Under the pieces are notes generated by a model. The model was not told the origin of the DNA. It was given only the letters and a program-made list of their open reading frames with translations, and did no database searches. A DNA stretch of 64,000 nt, taken from the NCBI GenBank assembly GCA_049568075.1, contig CP144911.1, one strand, 5' to 3'. The position numbers and the translations under genes are program-made. Positions 1-8,583 of this stretch are shown one piece after another (position 1 is the stretch's first letter; each line of letters starts with the position of its first letter). This DNA comes from Gottfriedia sp049568075 (GTDB taxonomy: Bacteria > Bacillota > Bacilli > Bacillales > Bacillaceae_G).

Positions 1-2046
1 TCACGTACTGTTACATTAAAAAATCGTAGCGAAAAAGCAAAAACATTTAATGTAGATGTGAAATTCCAAACTGGCTTAAGAGGCTCAAAGGATGCAACTC
101 AGAACAATGTAACTTTATCGGGTCCTTCAACAGTTAAATTAAATGGAATTAGTCAAAAATCAATTAAATTTAACTTAAACATTCCAAAGACAGCTGAAAA
201 AGGTACGTATGAAGGATATATTACATTTACGAATACAGCAGATCCAACGGAAAACTATCAAATTCCATTTGGTGGACGTGTTGTGACTGAGGGAATTGAT
301 TCACTTAACGCCGAACCATTGTATTCAACTGATACAGCTTGGCCAGAACAAGCATGGCCATTCCTTTCGTTTTCATTCTCATTAAAATCACATATGAAGA
401 CATTAGATGTAATATTACAAGACCCAACAACAGGTGAAGATCTTGGATTAGTTGGTTCATTTTCACCAATTCTGTTAAATGAAAATTATATGTACTATGT
501 AACAAGAGGATTCACTGGTACTTACTATCCATTTACAGGTGACTCAAAGAATCCAATCGGCAGTCAACCACTACTTGCAAAAACAGGACATTACAAGTTA
601 AAACTAGTTGGAACAAATGAGCAAGGTAAAACATTTACTAAGACTTCTGATTTTATTTACGAACTAGGAGCTCCGAAAATGACTTCTAGCTTTGATGCAC
701 TAGACCAAAAAGTAATCGAATATAAAGATAGTCAATTTGATTCAAATGGACAATTCTTATATGATTTTAACATTAACTTAAACGATCCTGAGACTGAGGA
801 AGCTAGCCGTTTAGGTCTTCCAGTTGATCAATCAAACAATGCGGTTGTTTCGTTTTATAATGGCCCATGGCCGTCAAATCCAGTTAATACAGATAAAGAC
901 GGAAATTACACAGATAAAATTGTAGTTAGAAAACAATCTGCACCTTTACGAGTTCAATTTTACGGAATGGATTATGCAAGAAACTTTATTGGAAATGCAT
1001 TTAATATGTTAAGAATTGTATTTGTTGATCAAAATACTCCTTATTATTATTTAAAGGCAAATAAAGGAAGCATTACACAAGGCGACACAGTAAACTTTAG
1101 CGTTCGAGCAAATAACATGAAAAATTTAAAAACAACTAAAATTACAATACCAGTTTCTAATGGCTATGCTTCAATTGATAATGTAGTTGTGAATGATGCA
1201 GTAAAGCAGTATGGTGATGCACAAGTTTCTGTAGATGCTGTTCAAACAAGTACGTACTATACGAACTATACATTTACGTTTACTTATTTAGGGAATAAAG
1301 CATTACCAGAAGATTTAAAGATATTTGATTTCGACTTGAAAACTAATAAAAATGTATTTAATAATGGACTTTATGCTGCTCCTTACGATTGGTATTCTAT
1401 GACTGCATCAACAATAGATCAATCAAACGTAGAGACAAAGAATGTATATTCTTATATGGAAAGCATTAAAGTTAAGTCAGATTATTCAAGAGTAGAGGGA
1501 TCAGTGCAAGTAGAGGGAGCTAAGGATTCAGCTGGAAATACAAATTACGCAATTGACCTAAGTAAGATTGGTGCAAAATTATCGGTTACTTCTTATGATG
1601 GAAAAACAAATGCAAACGCAACAATTTTTAATAAACAAGGTCAGTATTATGCAGATGGCCTAAAAGCCGACGTACAACCGTATACTGTAACTGTTGATGT
1701 ACCTGGTCATTTTACCATGAACAAACAAATGGTTTTAGCAGATGAAGTACGTGGTGAAATTGTAGGAAAAAGATTAGGCTGGAACTTACCGCTTGCAGCA
1801 GCAGGAGATGTAAACAAAGATAATGTGATTGATATACTTGATGCACTAGCAGTACAAACATATTGGGGTACAAACAAAGCAACTGCAGATTTTAACTTTG
1901 ATAAAGTAGTAGATAAAAAGGATATGGATTATATTGTTAAAAATTTTGGACTGAAAAATCCAACTGTGTCTAATGCTCCAAAAGCAAAAACTGCTTATAA
2001 AGGCGTTACTTTAGATGAAGTATTAACACAATTAGGATTACAATAA
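1..2046 (+). CDS. C-terminal part of a secreted Vpr-like S8 protease with dockerin repeats (5' end outside window)
   Basis: The reading frame is open from base 1, so the gene is cut by the window edge; the first in-window start (GTG at 58) is internal. The product aligns along its length with the C-terminal half of the full protease at 2440-6582: the same Fn3-like stretch (KTAEKGTYEGY), the same KSHM segment and the same tail ending QLGLQ. No catalytic residues are in view; protease identity is inferred from the paralogue. Near the C-terminus two calcium-loop repeats of dockerin type are visible (GDVNKDNVIDILDAL, then DFNFDKVVDKKDMDYI). Dockerins normally bind cohesins on scaffoldins; here the module more likely stabilises or anchors an exported enzyme, which is inference. 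A terminator follows 10 bases after the stop. Confidence 0.8.
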   Translation, partial: SRTVTLKNRSEKAKTFNVDVKFQTGLRGSKDATQNNVTLSGPSTVKLNGISQKSIKFNLNIPKTAEKGTYEGYITFTNTADPTENYQIPFGGRVVTEGIDSLNAEPLYSTDTAWPEQAWPFLSFSFSLKSHMKTLDVILQDPTTGEDLGLVGSFSPILLNENYMYYVTRGFTGTYYPFTGDSKNPIGSQPLLAKTGHYKLKLVGTNEQGKTFTKTSDFIYELGAPKMTSSFDALDQKVIEYKDSQFDSNGQFLYDFNINLNDPETEEASRLGLPVDQSNNAVVSFYNGPWPSNPVNTDKDGNYTDKIVVRKQSAPLRVQFYGMDYARNFIGNAFNMLRIVFVDQNTPYYYLKANKGSITQGDTVNFSVRANNMKNLKTTKITIPVSNGYASIDNVVVNDAVKQYGDAQVSVDAVQTSTYYTNYTFTFTYLGNKALPEDLKIFDFDLKTNKNVFNNGLYAAPYDWYSMTASTIDQSNVETKNVYSYMESIKVKSDYSRVEGSVQVEGAKDSAGNTNYAIDLSKIGAKLSVTSYDGKTNANATIFNKQGQYYADGLKADVQPYTVTVDVPGHFTMNKQMVLADEVRGEIVGKRLGWNLPLAAAGDVNKDNVIDILDALAVQTYWGTNKATADFNFDKVVDKKDMDYIVKNFGLKNPTVSNAPKAKTAYKGVTLDEVLTQLGLQ

Positions 2047-2055
2047 CAAAGAATG

Positions 2056-2087
2056 AAGAGAAGCTGATATCGGCTTCTCTTTTTTTA
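2056..2087 (+). terminator. Rho-independent terminator of the first protease gene
   Basis: Perfect 8-bp stem AGAGAAGC / GCTTCTCT (2057-2064 and 2073-2080) followed by a run of seven T. Confidence 0.9.
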
Positions 2088-2145
2088 TATAACATAATAC
2101 CAGTTGGAATCCCTAAAAAAGCTGAAGATCATACAAAAAACTAAA

Positions 2146-2236
2146 TTTTTCGACAAATCAAATCTATAAAAATATAAGAAATACTTATAAATATATCAGA
2201 AGTTTATAAACTTCTTTTACGAATATTGTCGAAAAA
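2146..2236. promoter_or_regulatory. Pair of inverted Spo0A-type boxes upstream of the S8 protease gene
   Basis: TTTTTCGACAA (2146-2156) and its exact inverse TTGTCGAAAAA (2226-2236) face each other 69 bases apart in the 393-base gap before the protease at 2440. Each contains the TGTCGAA core of the known Spo0A box. Transition-state control of extracellular proteases by Spo0A or AbrB is established in Bacillus; binding here is inferred. The rest of the gap is AT-rich, with no obvious sigma-A promoter I would commit to. Confidence 0.45.
2198..2215. repeat. 18-bp perfect palindrome between the two Spo0A-like boxes
   Basis: AGAAGTTTATAAACTTCT is self-complementary over all 18 bases and lies between the inverted TGTCGAA boxes. 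It could be an operator for a dimeric regulator, or a weak hairpin, since TTTT follows immediately. Confidence 0.5.
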
Positions 2237-2439
2237 TGTATAAAAGAAGAAAAAACATTGAAGTAATCCACCAAATATAACCCGATTGTTAATTGTTCGA
2301 ATATTTTTAATAATTAGTAATAGGAAGAGATTATTAGGTTGATGGATTTTTAGAATATAAAAACTAGAGTTTTAGATTCAAGGTTCCTCTACTATTAATA
2401 ACTTCATTTTGCGAATCTTACTATAAATGGGGGAAGAGT

Positions 2440-5400
2440 ATGTTAAAGAGAATGAGTAAAAGTAAAATTGCAAAAAGCCTTACAGTAGCTGCGTTATCTA
2501 CTAGTTTTATTTTAAGTTCTTTAAGTCATGTTTCAAATGTAACGAAAGCTGATGCTGTCTCAAATGCAGAAACAATTTTAGCTAAATTAACTCCAGAACA
2601 AAGAGAAGCTCTACAAAAGATTTCAACGACTGATCAATCAGGTCTTTTTCTTGATTCAAATGTAAATCTAAATAGTCCTGAATCTGTTTCAGTCATTGTT
2701 TCATTTAAACAAAAGCCAGAGAAAATTGCTGTATTAGAATCTGCTTTAAAAGGACAAGCTTTATCAGATTCAGAAGCAGCAAGCAATGCGGATGCAGATC
2801 ATACTAAGTTTAAATCGGACATAAGTTCTCTATTTAAAACAAAATCTGATGGCTCATATAAAATAAAACGTGAATATAAACATGCATTTAACGGGGTAGC
2901 TTTAGAAGTACCTGCAAATAAACTAAATGATTTAATGAAATCAACAGCTGTACAAGCTATTTATAGCGATGTAACAGTGAAATCAGAGCTTCCAGTTGAA
3001 GGGAAAGATTCATCTACAAATTCAACAGGTAAAGGAATGGCTGATGAGCGTTCTTACTTACAAATTGATAAATTACATCAAGAAGGCTATACAGGTAAAG
3101 GAGTAAAAGTAGCTGTTATTGATACAGGTGTTGATTATAACCATCCAGATATTAAAGCTGCATTTAAAGGTGGATACGATTTCGTAGATAATGATAATGA
3201 CCCAATGGAAACTACTTATGCTGATTATGTAAAAGCAGGTAAACCGTACGGAGCTTCTGGAGCTGGAAATTATGTAACTGAACATGGAACTCATGTATCA
3301 GGTACGATTGTAGGGCAAGGAAAAAATGAAAGTGAAGATGCAACAACTGGTATTGCACCAGATGCTGATCTTTATGTTTATCGTGTATTAGGACCAGGTG
3401 GAAGCGGTACGACTGATAATATCATCGCAGGAATTGATCAAGCAGTTGCAGACGGAATGGATGTTATGAATCTCTCACTAGGTGCAAATTATAATGACCC
3501 ACTACTTCCTGAAAGCATTGCGATTAATAATGCAGTATTAAATGGTGTAACTGCAGTAGTTGCTGCTGGAAACGCAGGAAATAAGATGTATACGTTAGGT
3601 TCTCCAGGAACGGCTGCTTTAGCATTAACTGTAGGCGCAAGCAGTGTACCAATTACGACACTTGGAGGGAAAGGTGCGATCGATAATGTAACGGCATCTT
3701 TACTTTTAATGGCAAAAGGCGCTGGGGATGATGTTTCAAAATTAAAAGGTGTAACGAATTCGGTTGTAGATGTAAATCTAGGAGAAGCATACGCTGGTAA
3801 AGATGTAAAAGGTAAAATTGTTCTAATGAGTCGTGGAACTTATACATTAGATTCTAAAATTGCGGTTGCTAAATCACAAGGTGCTGCAGCAGTACTTATG
3901 TACAATAACAATCCAACTGAAGGCCAAATTCCAACTTTTTTAGGCGATGGTGTAAATTTCATTCCAACGTTCTCATTATCTAACGCAGATGGTCTTGCTT
4001 TGAAGCAAAAGCTACAATCAGGATCTGTTAACTTTACATTTACTGACATAGGTGAAGCGAAAACTCAGGGCGATACATTAGCTGACTTCAGTTCAAGAGG
4101 ACCTTCAAGATTAAATTATGATATTAAACCAGAAATTACAGCTCCAGGTGTAAGTGTATTATCAACAGTACCAGGTTTTATAAACAACCCAAACAATCCT
4201 ACAGATTATAAAAATGCATATCAGCGTATGTCAGGTACATCAATGGCTACTCCATTTACAACAGGTGTTGCAGCATTATTAAAACAAGCTAATTATAATT
4301 TACAACCAGAAGATATCAAAGCGATTTTAATGAATACTGCAGATTCGTTAAGTAAGCCATACAGTGTATTTGAACAAGGTGCAGGACGAATTGATCCATA
4401 TAATGCAATCCATTCAACAATTGAAATTAAAGTGCAAGAAAAAACACCAACAATCGTTAATGGAAAAGAAAAACAAATCAATGAAGAAACAGGAGCACTT
4501 AGCTTCGGAAATGTATCATTCGATGGAAATGACTATTCAGATAACCGCACAATCACTTTGATGAATAGAGGAGAAAAGTCAAAAACATTTGATGTAAAAG
4601 TTGATTTCCAATCAAACTTACGTGGTTCAAAGGATGCAGTAGCGAATGGGGTAACTGTTCAAACTCCATCGACAGTTACATTAAAAGGAATTAGCCAAAA
4701 GAAAACGGCTATTACATTAACTATTCCAAAGACAGCTGAAAAAGGAATTTACGAAGGATATGTAGTGTATACAAACAAAGATAATCCATCAGAAACATAT
4801 CGTATTCCATTTGGTGTTCATTACGTTGAGCAAGGATTTGATTACTTTAAATTGTATAAACAATCAGTGCCTGAATCGCTTAGTCAAAGTAGTCAAAAAT
4901 GGAATCGAACTGATGCTGCTAACATTGCCTTAAAATCACATATGAGATCAATTGATGTCGTGATCTCAGATGCAAAAACTGGCAAAGATCTTGGTGTTGT
5001 TAATTCGTATGATGGAGTAGCATTTAATGAAGGTGTAGATATTTCACTTCCTTTCGTATATTTCGGATTTTACTATCCATTTACAAATGATCCGGATAAT
5101 CCAATTGATACAAACCAAGATCATCTTGTAGTACCAAAAGCGGGGCAATATGTATTAAAAATGATTGGTACAGATGATAATGGAAAACAGTATACAGTAA
5201 GTCAAAATTTATTTGTGGACGGTACAAAACCTAAATGGAATATGCATGTGGAGGGTGAAGTACCTGGTAAACAAATTGTCGAATATAAAGATGGTCAAGA
5301 TACTTTAGGTGTAACAGCTCAGATTACTGATGATAATGTAGATGTAAAAAAAGCAGCTGGTATGGCTGCAGATCAAACACAAAATCAAATTTATTATTCT

Positions 5401-6582
5401 TACAACTCTTGGTTACCAAATGGTAACTTGACGCTAGATAAAGAGGGGAATGCATCCGATGATATTGCGATGTTACCTAACCAAAGTGTTCTAAGTGTTA
5501 AATTTGAAGGGATGGACGAAGCAACGAATGGTTATCTTCAAAAGCAATACTATTTTGTAAATGAACATACACCATATGTTTTTGTTGAGGCAAATAAACC
5601 GACAAAATTTAATGCAGCATTTGTAAAACCAGGTGAAACTTTAACGATGACATTAAATGCAAATAATGTAAGTAAACTAGCGAAGGCAAATTATAAGTTC
5701 TCTGATACTCCAGGGACAAAAATTACGAAAATTTCATTAAATCCTGCTGCACAAAAGCTTGGTGGCACATTAGATGTTAAACAAACTACATCAGGAAGTA
5801 CAATTTCATCAGATGTTACTGTTAACTTTAATGGAACTTCTGGAGTAAATGGTGATTTACCAATGGTTGATTTAACAATTGAAATTCCTAAACCATTGGA
5901 TCCAAAAAATGCTTATTCATTTAGCTCAGTTACTTCACAATTTACAGATATAAATAATGTATCAACTAATGTTTTTTCAAACGTTTCGCCAATCGCGATC
6001 TTAAATAATCAAACTGAATTCCAAGGTTATATTCATGCACAAGGATTTTTAGATGCTAAGGGTAATTATGATTATTCAAAAGATTACTCAAAGATTTCGC
6101 CAACCTTAACAGTAATTGATAGTAATGGAAAAGTAGTAAAAACAAATATAGTCGCAAAAAATGGGTCATTTGATATTGCAGGACTGGATCCATCAAAAGA
6201 TGATTATACATTAATCCAAGATATACCAGGTCATTTTACAACGAGATATTCAAGAATTAACGCTTACTTTGGTTTAGATGACGAGGTATACGGTACATCA
6301 TATAGAGTAGGTGTAGAAAGTACTCCATATGCAACTGCAGGAGATGTAAATAAAGACGATGTAATCGATGTTCAGGACGCACTAGCAATCCAAACATATT
6401 GGGGAACAAACAAACGTAGTGCAGATATCAACTTCGATGGAACGGTTGACGCGAAAGACCTTGCATTCGTAGAAAAGAATTACTTAATGCAAAATCCTTG
6501 GGTTCCAGCACCACCAAAACCAGTTAAAAATTATAAAGGAAGTACATTAGAATCAATTAAGAGTCAATTAGGATTACAATAA
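2440..6582 (+). CDS. Secreted subtilisin-like (S8, Vpr-type) serine protease with dockerin-type C-terminus
   Basis: A 1380-residue exported protease. An N-terminal signal peptide (basic MLKRMSKSKIAK, hydrophobic core, cleavage near residue 38) is followed by an I9 propeptide region (about 80-180). The catalytic triad is visible: Asp228 in VIDTGVDYNHPD, His282 in EHGTHVSGT and Ser601 in GTSMATPF. A protease-associated (PA) insert lies within the catalytic domain (about 400-530), then Fn3-like modules (about 670-800), a long beta-rich region, and two dockerin-type calcium loops from about residue 1301 (GDVNKDDVIDVQDAL and DINFDGTVDAKDL). B. subtilis Vpr is about 800 residues, so the C-terminal extension is the unusual part. 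The start has a G-rich ribosome site (GGGGGAAG) seven bases upstream. It is a tandem paralogue of the gene ending at 2046. Confidence 0.93.
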   Translation: MLKRMSKSKIAKSLTVAALSTSFILSSLSHVSNVTKADAVSNAETILAKLTPEQREALQKISTTDQSGLFLDSNVNLNSPESVSVIVSFKQKPEKIAVLESALKGQALSDSEAASNADADHTKFKSDISSLFKTKSDGSYKIKREYKHAFNGVALEVPANKLNDLMKSTAVQAIYSDVTVKSELPVEGKDSSTNSTGKGMADERSYLQIDKLHQEGYTGKGVKVAVIDTGVDYNHPDIKAAFKGGYDFVDNDNDPMETTYADYVKAGKPYGASGAGNYVTEHGTHVSGTIVGQGKNESEDATTGIAPDADLYVYRVLGPGGSGTTDNIIAGIDQAVADGMDVMNLSLGANYNDPLLPESIAINNAVLNGVTAVVAAGNAGNKMYTLGSPGTAALALTVGASSVPITTLGGKGAIDNVTASLLLMAKGAGDDVSKLKGVTNSVVDVNLGEAYAGKDVKGKIVLMSRGTYTLDSKIAVAKSQGAAAVLMYNNNPTEGQIPTFLGDGVNFIPTFSLSNADGLALKQKLQSGSVNFTFTDIGEAKTQGDTLADFSSRGPSRLNYDIKPEITAPGVSVLSTVPGFINNPNNPTDYKNAYQRMSGTSMATPFTTGVAALLKQANYNLQPEDIKAILMNTADSLSKPYSVFEQGAGRIDPYNAIHSTIEIKVQEKTPTIVNGKEKQINEETGALSFGNVSFDGNDYSDNRTITLMNRGEKSKTFDVKVDFQSNLRGSKDAVANGVTVQTPSTVTLKGISQKKTAITLTIPKTAEKGIYEGYVVYTNKDNPSETYRIPFGVHYVEQGFDYFKLYKQSVPESLSQSSQKWNRTDAANIALKSHMRSIDVVISDAKTGKDLGVVNSYDGVAFNEGVDISLPFVYFGFYYPFTNDPDNPIDTNQDHLVVPKAGQYVLKMIGTDDNGKQYTVSQNLFVDGTKPKWNMHVEGEVPGKQIVEYKDGQDTLGVTAQITDDNVDVKKAAGMAADQTQNQIYYSYNSWLPNGNLTLDKEGNASDDIAMLPNQSVLSVKFEGMDEATNGYLQKQYYFVNEHTPYVFVEANKPTKFNAAFVKPGETLTMTLNANNVSKLAKANYKFSDTPGTKITKISLNPAAQKLGGTLDVKQTTSGSTISSDVTVNFNGTSGVNGDLPMVDLTIEIPKPLDPKNAYSFSSVTSQFTDINNVSTNVFSNVSPIAILNNQTEFQGYIHAQGFLDAKGNYDYSKDYSKISPTLTVIDSNGKVVKTNIVAKNGSFDIAGLDPSKDDYTLIQDIPGHFTTRYSRINAYFGLDDEVYGTSYRVGVESTPYATAGDVNKDDVIDVQDALAIQTYWGTNKRSADINFDGTVDAKDLAFVEKNYLMQNPWVPAPPKPVKNYKGSTLESIKSQLGLQ

Positions 6583-6702
6583 AATGTCAAAGCGAAGAAT
6601 TACTTAATGCAAAACCCAGCTGTAGATAACGCGCCAAAACCAATTAAGAAATCAAAAGGTAAGACAATTGATGCGATTAAGAGTGAATTAGGTATTCAAT
6701 AA
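6583..6702 (+). pseudogene. 3' remnant of a further dockerin-protease paralogue (120-bp stop-to-stop stub)
   Basis: Immediately after the protease stop codon the same frame continues for 39 codons to a second TAA. It reads KNYLMQNPAVDNAPKPIKK and ends ELGIQ, clearly homologous to the last residues of the gene before it (KNYLMQNPWVPAPPKPVKN, ending QLGLQ). The copies are exactly 120 bp apart and diverged, and the NAPK motif in the stub matches the upstream paralogue better. There is no start codon or ribosome site. It is best read as the leftover end of another tandem copy after recombination between paralogues, or an old tandem duplication of the gene's tail. Confidence 0.8.
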
Positions 6703-6748
6703 ACGAACAAGTTTTGAGTAGAGTAAGAAATTTATTTTACTGTTAATA

Positions 6749-6793
6749 AGGGTTGCCTCATTAGTCAAAGTACTTTTGAGGCAACCTTTTTAT
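6749..6793 (+). terminator. Rho-independent terminator of the protease locus
   Basis: 10-bp perfect stem GGTTGCCTCA / TGAGGCAACC (6751-6760, 6777-6786) followed by TTTTTATT. It sits beyond the remnant tail at 6583-6702 and so serves the array. Confidence 0.9.
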
Positions 6794-6799
6794 TGTATT

Positions 6800-6848
6800 A
6801 AAAAAGGATGTCCCATAGTTAGAATTCAACCGATGCGACACCCCTTTA
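6800..6848 (-). terminator. Probable terminator of the HxlR-type regulator gene
   Basis: On the minus strand AAAGGGGTGTC pairs imperfectly with GACATCCTTT, followed by TTTTTT. The stem has a small asymmetric bulge. Confidence 0.5.
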
Positions 6849-6905
6849 TTTTTATTTGAATTCTAAAAAATAATCAACAGGCGAAGCAAAAAACAAAAAC
6901 CATTT

Positions 6906-7220
6906 TTAATCGAGTGTTGTCCAATCTTGCGACCATTTCATTAATTCCTTAATTACTGGTTCTAAAGCCAGTCCTTTTTCTGTCAAAGAATATTCGATTC
7001 GAACTGGAGTTTCTGGGTAAACATCTCGTTTTACTATACCTGCTTGTTCTAAATCTTTTAGTCTTTCTGAAAGAACGCGCCCGCTAATTGGCAAAGTTGA
7101 TTCGATCGTACAAAATCTTTGTGATCCAGAAAGAAGTTGAAAAATTATAAGAATTGCCCAGCGTTTACTAATTAACTCTACGCTTTTTTCAAACCGTGGG
7201 CATAATAAAGAAAAATCCAT
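6906..7220 (-). CDS. HxlR-family winged-helix transcriptional regulator
   Basis: A 104-residue protein with the HxlR-family layout: an N-terminal Cys (LCPRFEKSVELISKRWAI), a winged helix around 35-85 with the signature SERLKDLEQAGIVKR, and a C-terminal SLTEKGLAL wing. Family members (HxlR, YodB, CatR, HypR) often sense electrophiles or oxidants through a Cys near residue 6; here Cys7 is in place. It is divergent from the FAD monooxygenase at 7398 across about 180 bases containing an inverted repeat, so it probably controls that operon and itself. The role as sensor is inference; the family call is secure. Confidence 0.9.
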   Translation of the reverse strand: MDFSLLCPRFEKSVELISKRWAILIIFQLLSGSQRFCTIESTLPISGRVLSERLKDLEQAGIVKRDVYPETPVRIEYSLTEKGLALEPVIKELMKWSQDWTTLD

Positions 7221-7325
7221 TTAAAACCACCTCACCTATATCCATATTATAACTAAATTTGTATTAATAACAAGATTACCATACATAAATTTATTACTTG
7301 ACGTAACTTTATTACTAAATTAAAC

Positions 7326-7342
7326 TTACTTACATAAAGTAA
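7326..7342. promoter_or_regulatory. Candidate HxlR-type operator in the divergent promoter region
   Basis: Inverted repeat TTACTT-ACATA-AAGTAA between the HxlR gene and the FAD monooxygenase. A second, weaker GTAA-CTTTA-TTAC repeat lies about 20 bases upstream. HxlR-family operators such as those of YodB are built from TACT/AGTA half-sites, which this resembles. Confidence 0.45.
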
Positions 7343-7397
7343 CTAAATAGTTTTTTAAGAAAAATAATTAATGTCTATAAATAGGTGGCAAAACAAC

Positions 7398-8492
7398 ATG
7401 AATATGAATACAGATGTATGTATTGTAGGTGCAGGGCCGGGTGGTGCACTATTAGCATATTTGCTTGCTAAAAATAATATTTCAACTGTTCTTGTGGAAC
7501 GACATAGTGGTATTGATAAAGAATTTAGGGGGGAACATCTAAATTCTGATGGTGAACTAATATTAAAAAAACATCATCTTTATGAAAAAGTTAAAGAATA
7601 CGGACTGCTGCTAATGGATCGTGTTGAATATTGGAATCATAATAAAATAATAAAAAGTATTTTTCCATCACAAGGTTCAAAACACGTTGGTATTCATGTT
7701 CCACAAAATCATTTATTAAATGTTATTTTAAAAGAAGCAAATAAATATGAAAACTTCAAGCTTTTGATGGGCACACGTGTGTCTAAATTAATAGAAGATC
7801 AAAATGGACGCTATATTGGTGTTAAAGCAATAAAAAATGGTGCTGAAATAACAATTAATAGTTCGGTTATAATTGGTGCCGACGGTCGATTTTCAACAAT
7901 CCGTAAATTAGCAAAAATACACACGGATATTATAAAACATGGATACGATCTACTTTGGGCTAAAGTACCAAGACCAGTAAGTTGGGATCCTACAGTTAGA
8001 TTAACGTTGATAAATAAACAACAATTGGCTTTGTTTACTCAAGCAGGTGGGTTTATTCAAATTGGATGGAATATAGATGAAGGTTCTTTTCCGAACTTAA
8101 GAAAAAAATCTTTTAATCCTTTTGTAAATCAGCTAATCGAAGCATTTCCAGAACTGACTGAAACTGTTCAAGAAAATATAAAATCTTGGAACGATTTTGT
8201 ATTATTAAATGTTCAAAGTAGCCGTAGCAAAACATGGGTAAAAGACGGCTTAATTATAATGGGTGATGCGGCACACACTATGAGTCCTACTGCAGCGCTT
8301 GGTGTAAATATTGCGATGAAAGATGCTGATACTTTAGCAGAAATCATACAAGATGCTATTCAAAACAAAGATACTAGTACAATAGTGTTAAAGAAATTTG
8401 AATATGCTAGACGAGGAGAAGTTGAAAGCTTACAAAAGCAACAACTAACACAGGAAAGTACTTTTAAACATCACTTTGATGTGACTTTATAA
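7398..8492 (+). CDS. FAD-dependent aromatic/heteroaromatic monooxygenase (PHBH/UbiH fold)
   Basis: A single-component flavoprotein hydroxylase of about 364 residues. Visible motifs are the Rossmann GxGxxG (VGAGPGGALLAY, residues 9-20), the Glu-Arg that ends it (VERHSG), the DG motif (GADGRFS, Asp162) and the GD motif (MGDAAHTMSP, Gly289-Asp290) that binds FAD ribose. I chose ATG 7398 over the upstream ATG at 7371 because AGGTGG lies at the right distance and the Rossmann strand then starts near the N-terminus, as usual. It is first in a run with GTP cyclohydrolase II, RibD and a HAD phosphatase with no terminator between, so its substrate may be a pyrimidine or pteridine intermediate; that is inference. 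Confidence 0.85.
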   Translation: MNMNTDVCIVGAGPGGALLAYLLAKNNISTVLVERHSGIDKEFRGEHLNSDGELILKKHHLYEKVKEYGLLLMDRVEYWNHNKIIKSIFPSQGSKHVGIHVPQNHLLNVILKEANKYENFKLLMGTRVSKLIEDQNGRYIGVKAIKNGAEITINSSVIIGADGRFSTIRKLAKIHTDIIKHGYDLLWAKVPRPVSWDPTVRLTLINKQQLALFTQAGGFIQIGWNIDEGSFPNLRKKSFNPFVNQLIEAFPELTETVQENIKSWNDFVLLNVQSSRSKTWVKDGLIIMGDAAHTMSPTAALGVNIAMKDADTLAEIIQDAIQNKDTSTIVLKKFEYARRGEVESLQKQQLTQESTFKHHFDVTL

Positions 8493-8583
8493 GAATGCCT
8501 TTAAAGTTTAAAAATGTACAAGTAAAAATTAAGAAATATATGATATCAATATGAAATTGTGTAAGAAAACAGGAGGAAACCTT

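Noticed and set aside
8493..8583. FMN riboswitch before the ribA/ribD genes
   Set aside because: Only 91 AT-rich bases without the conserved RFN-element blocks.
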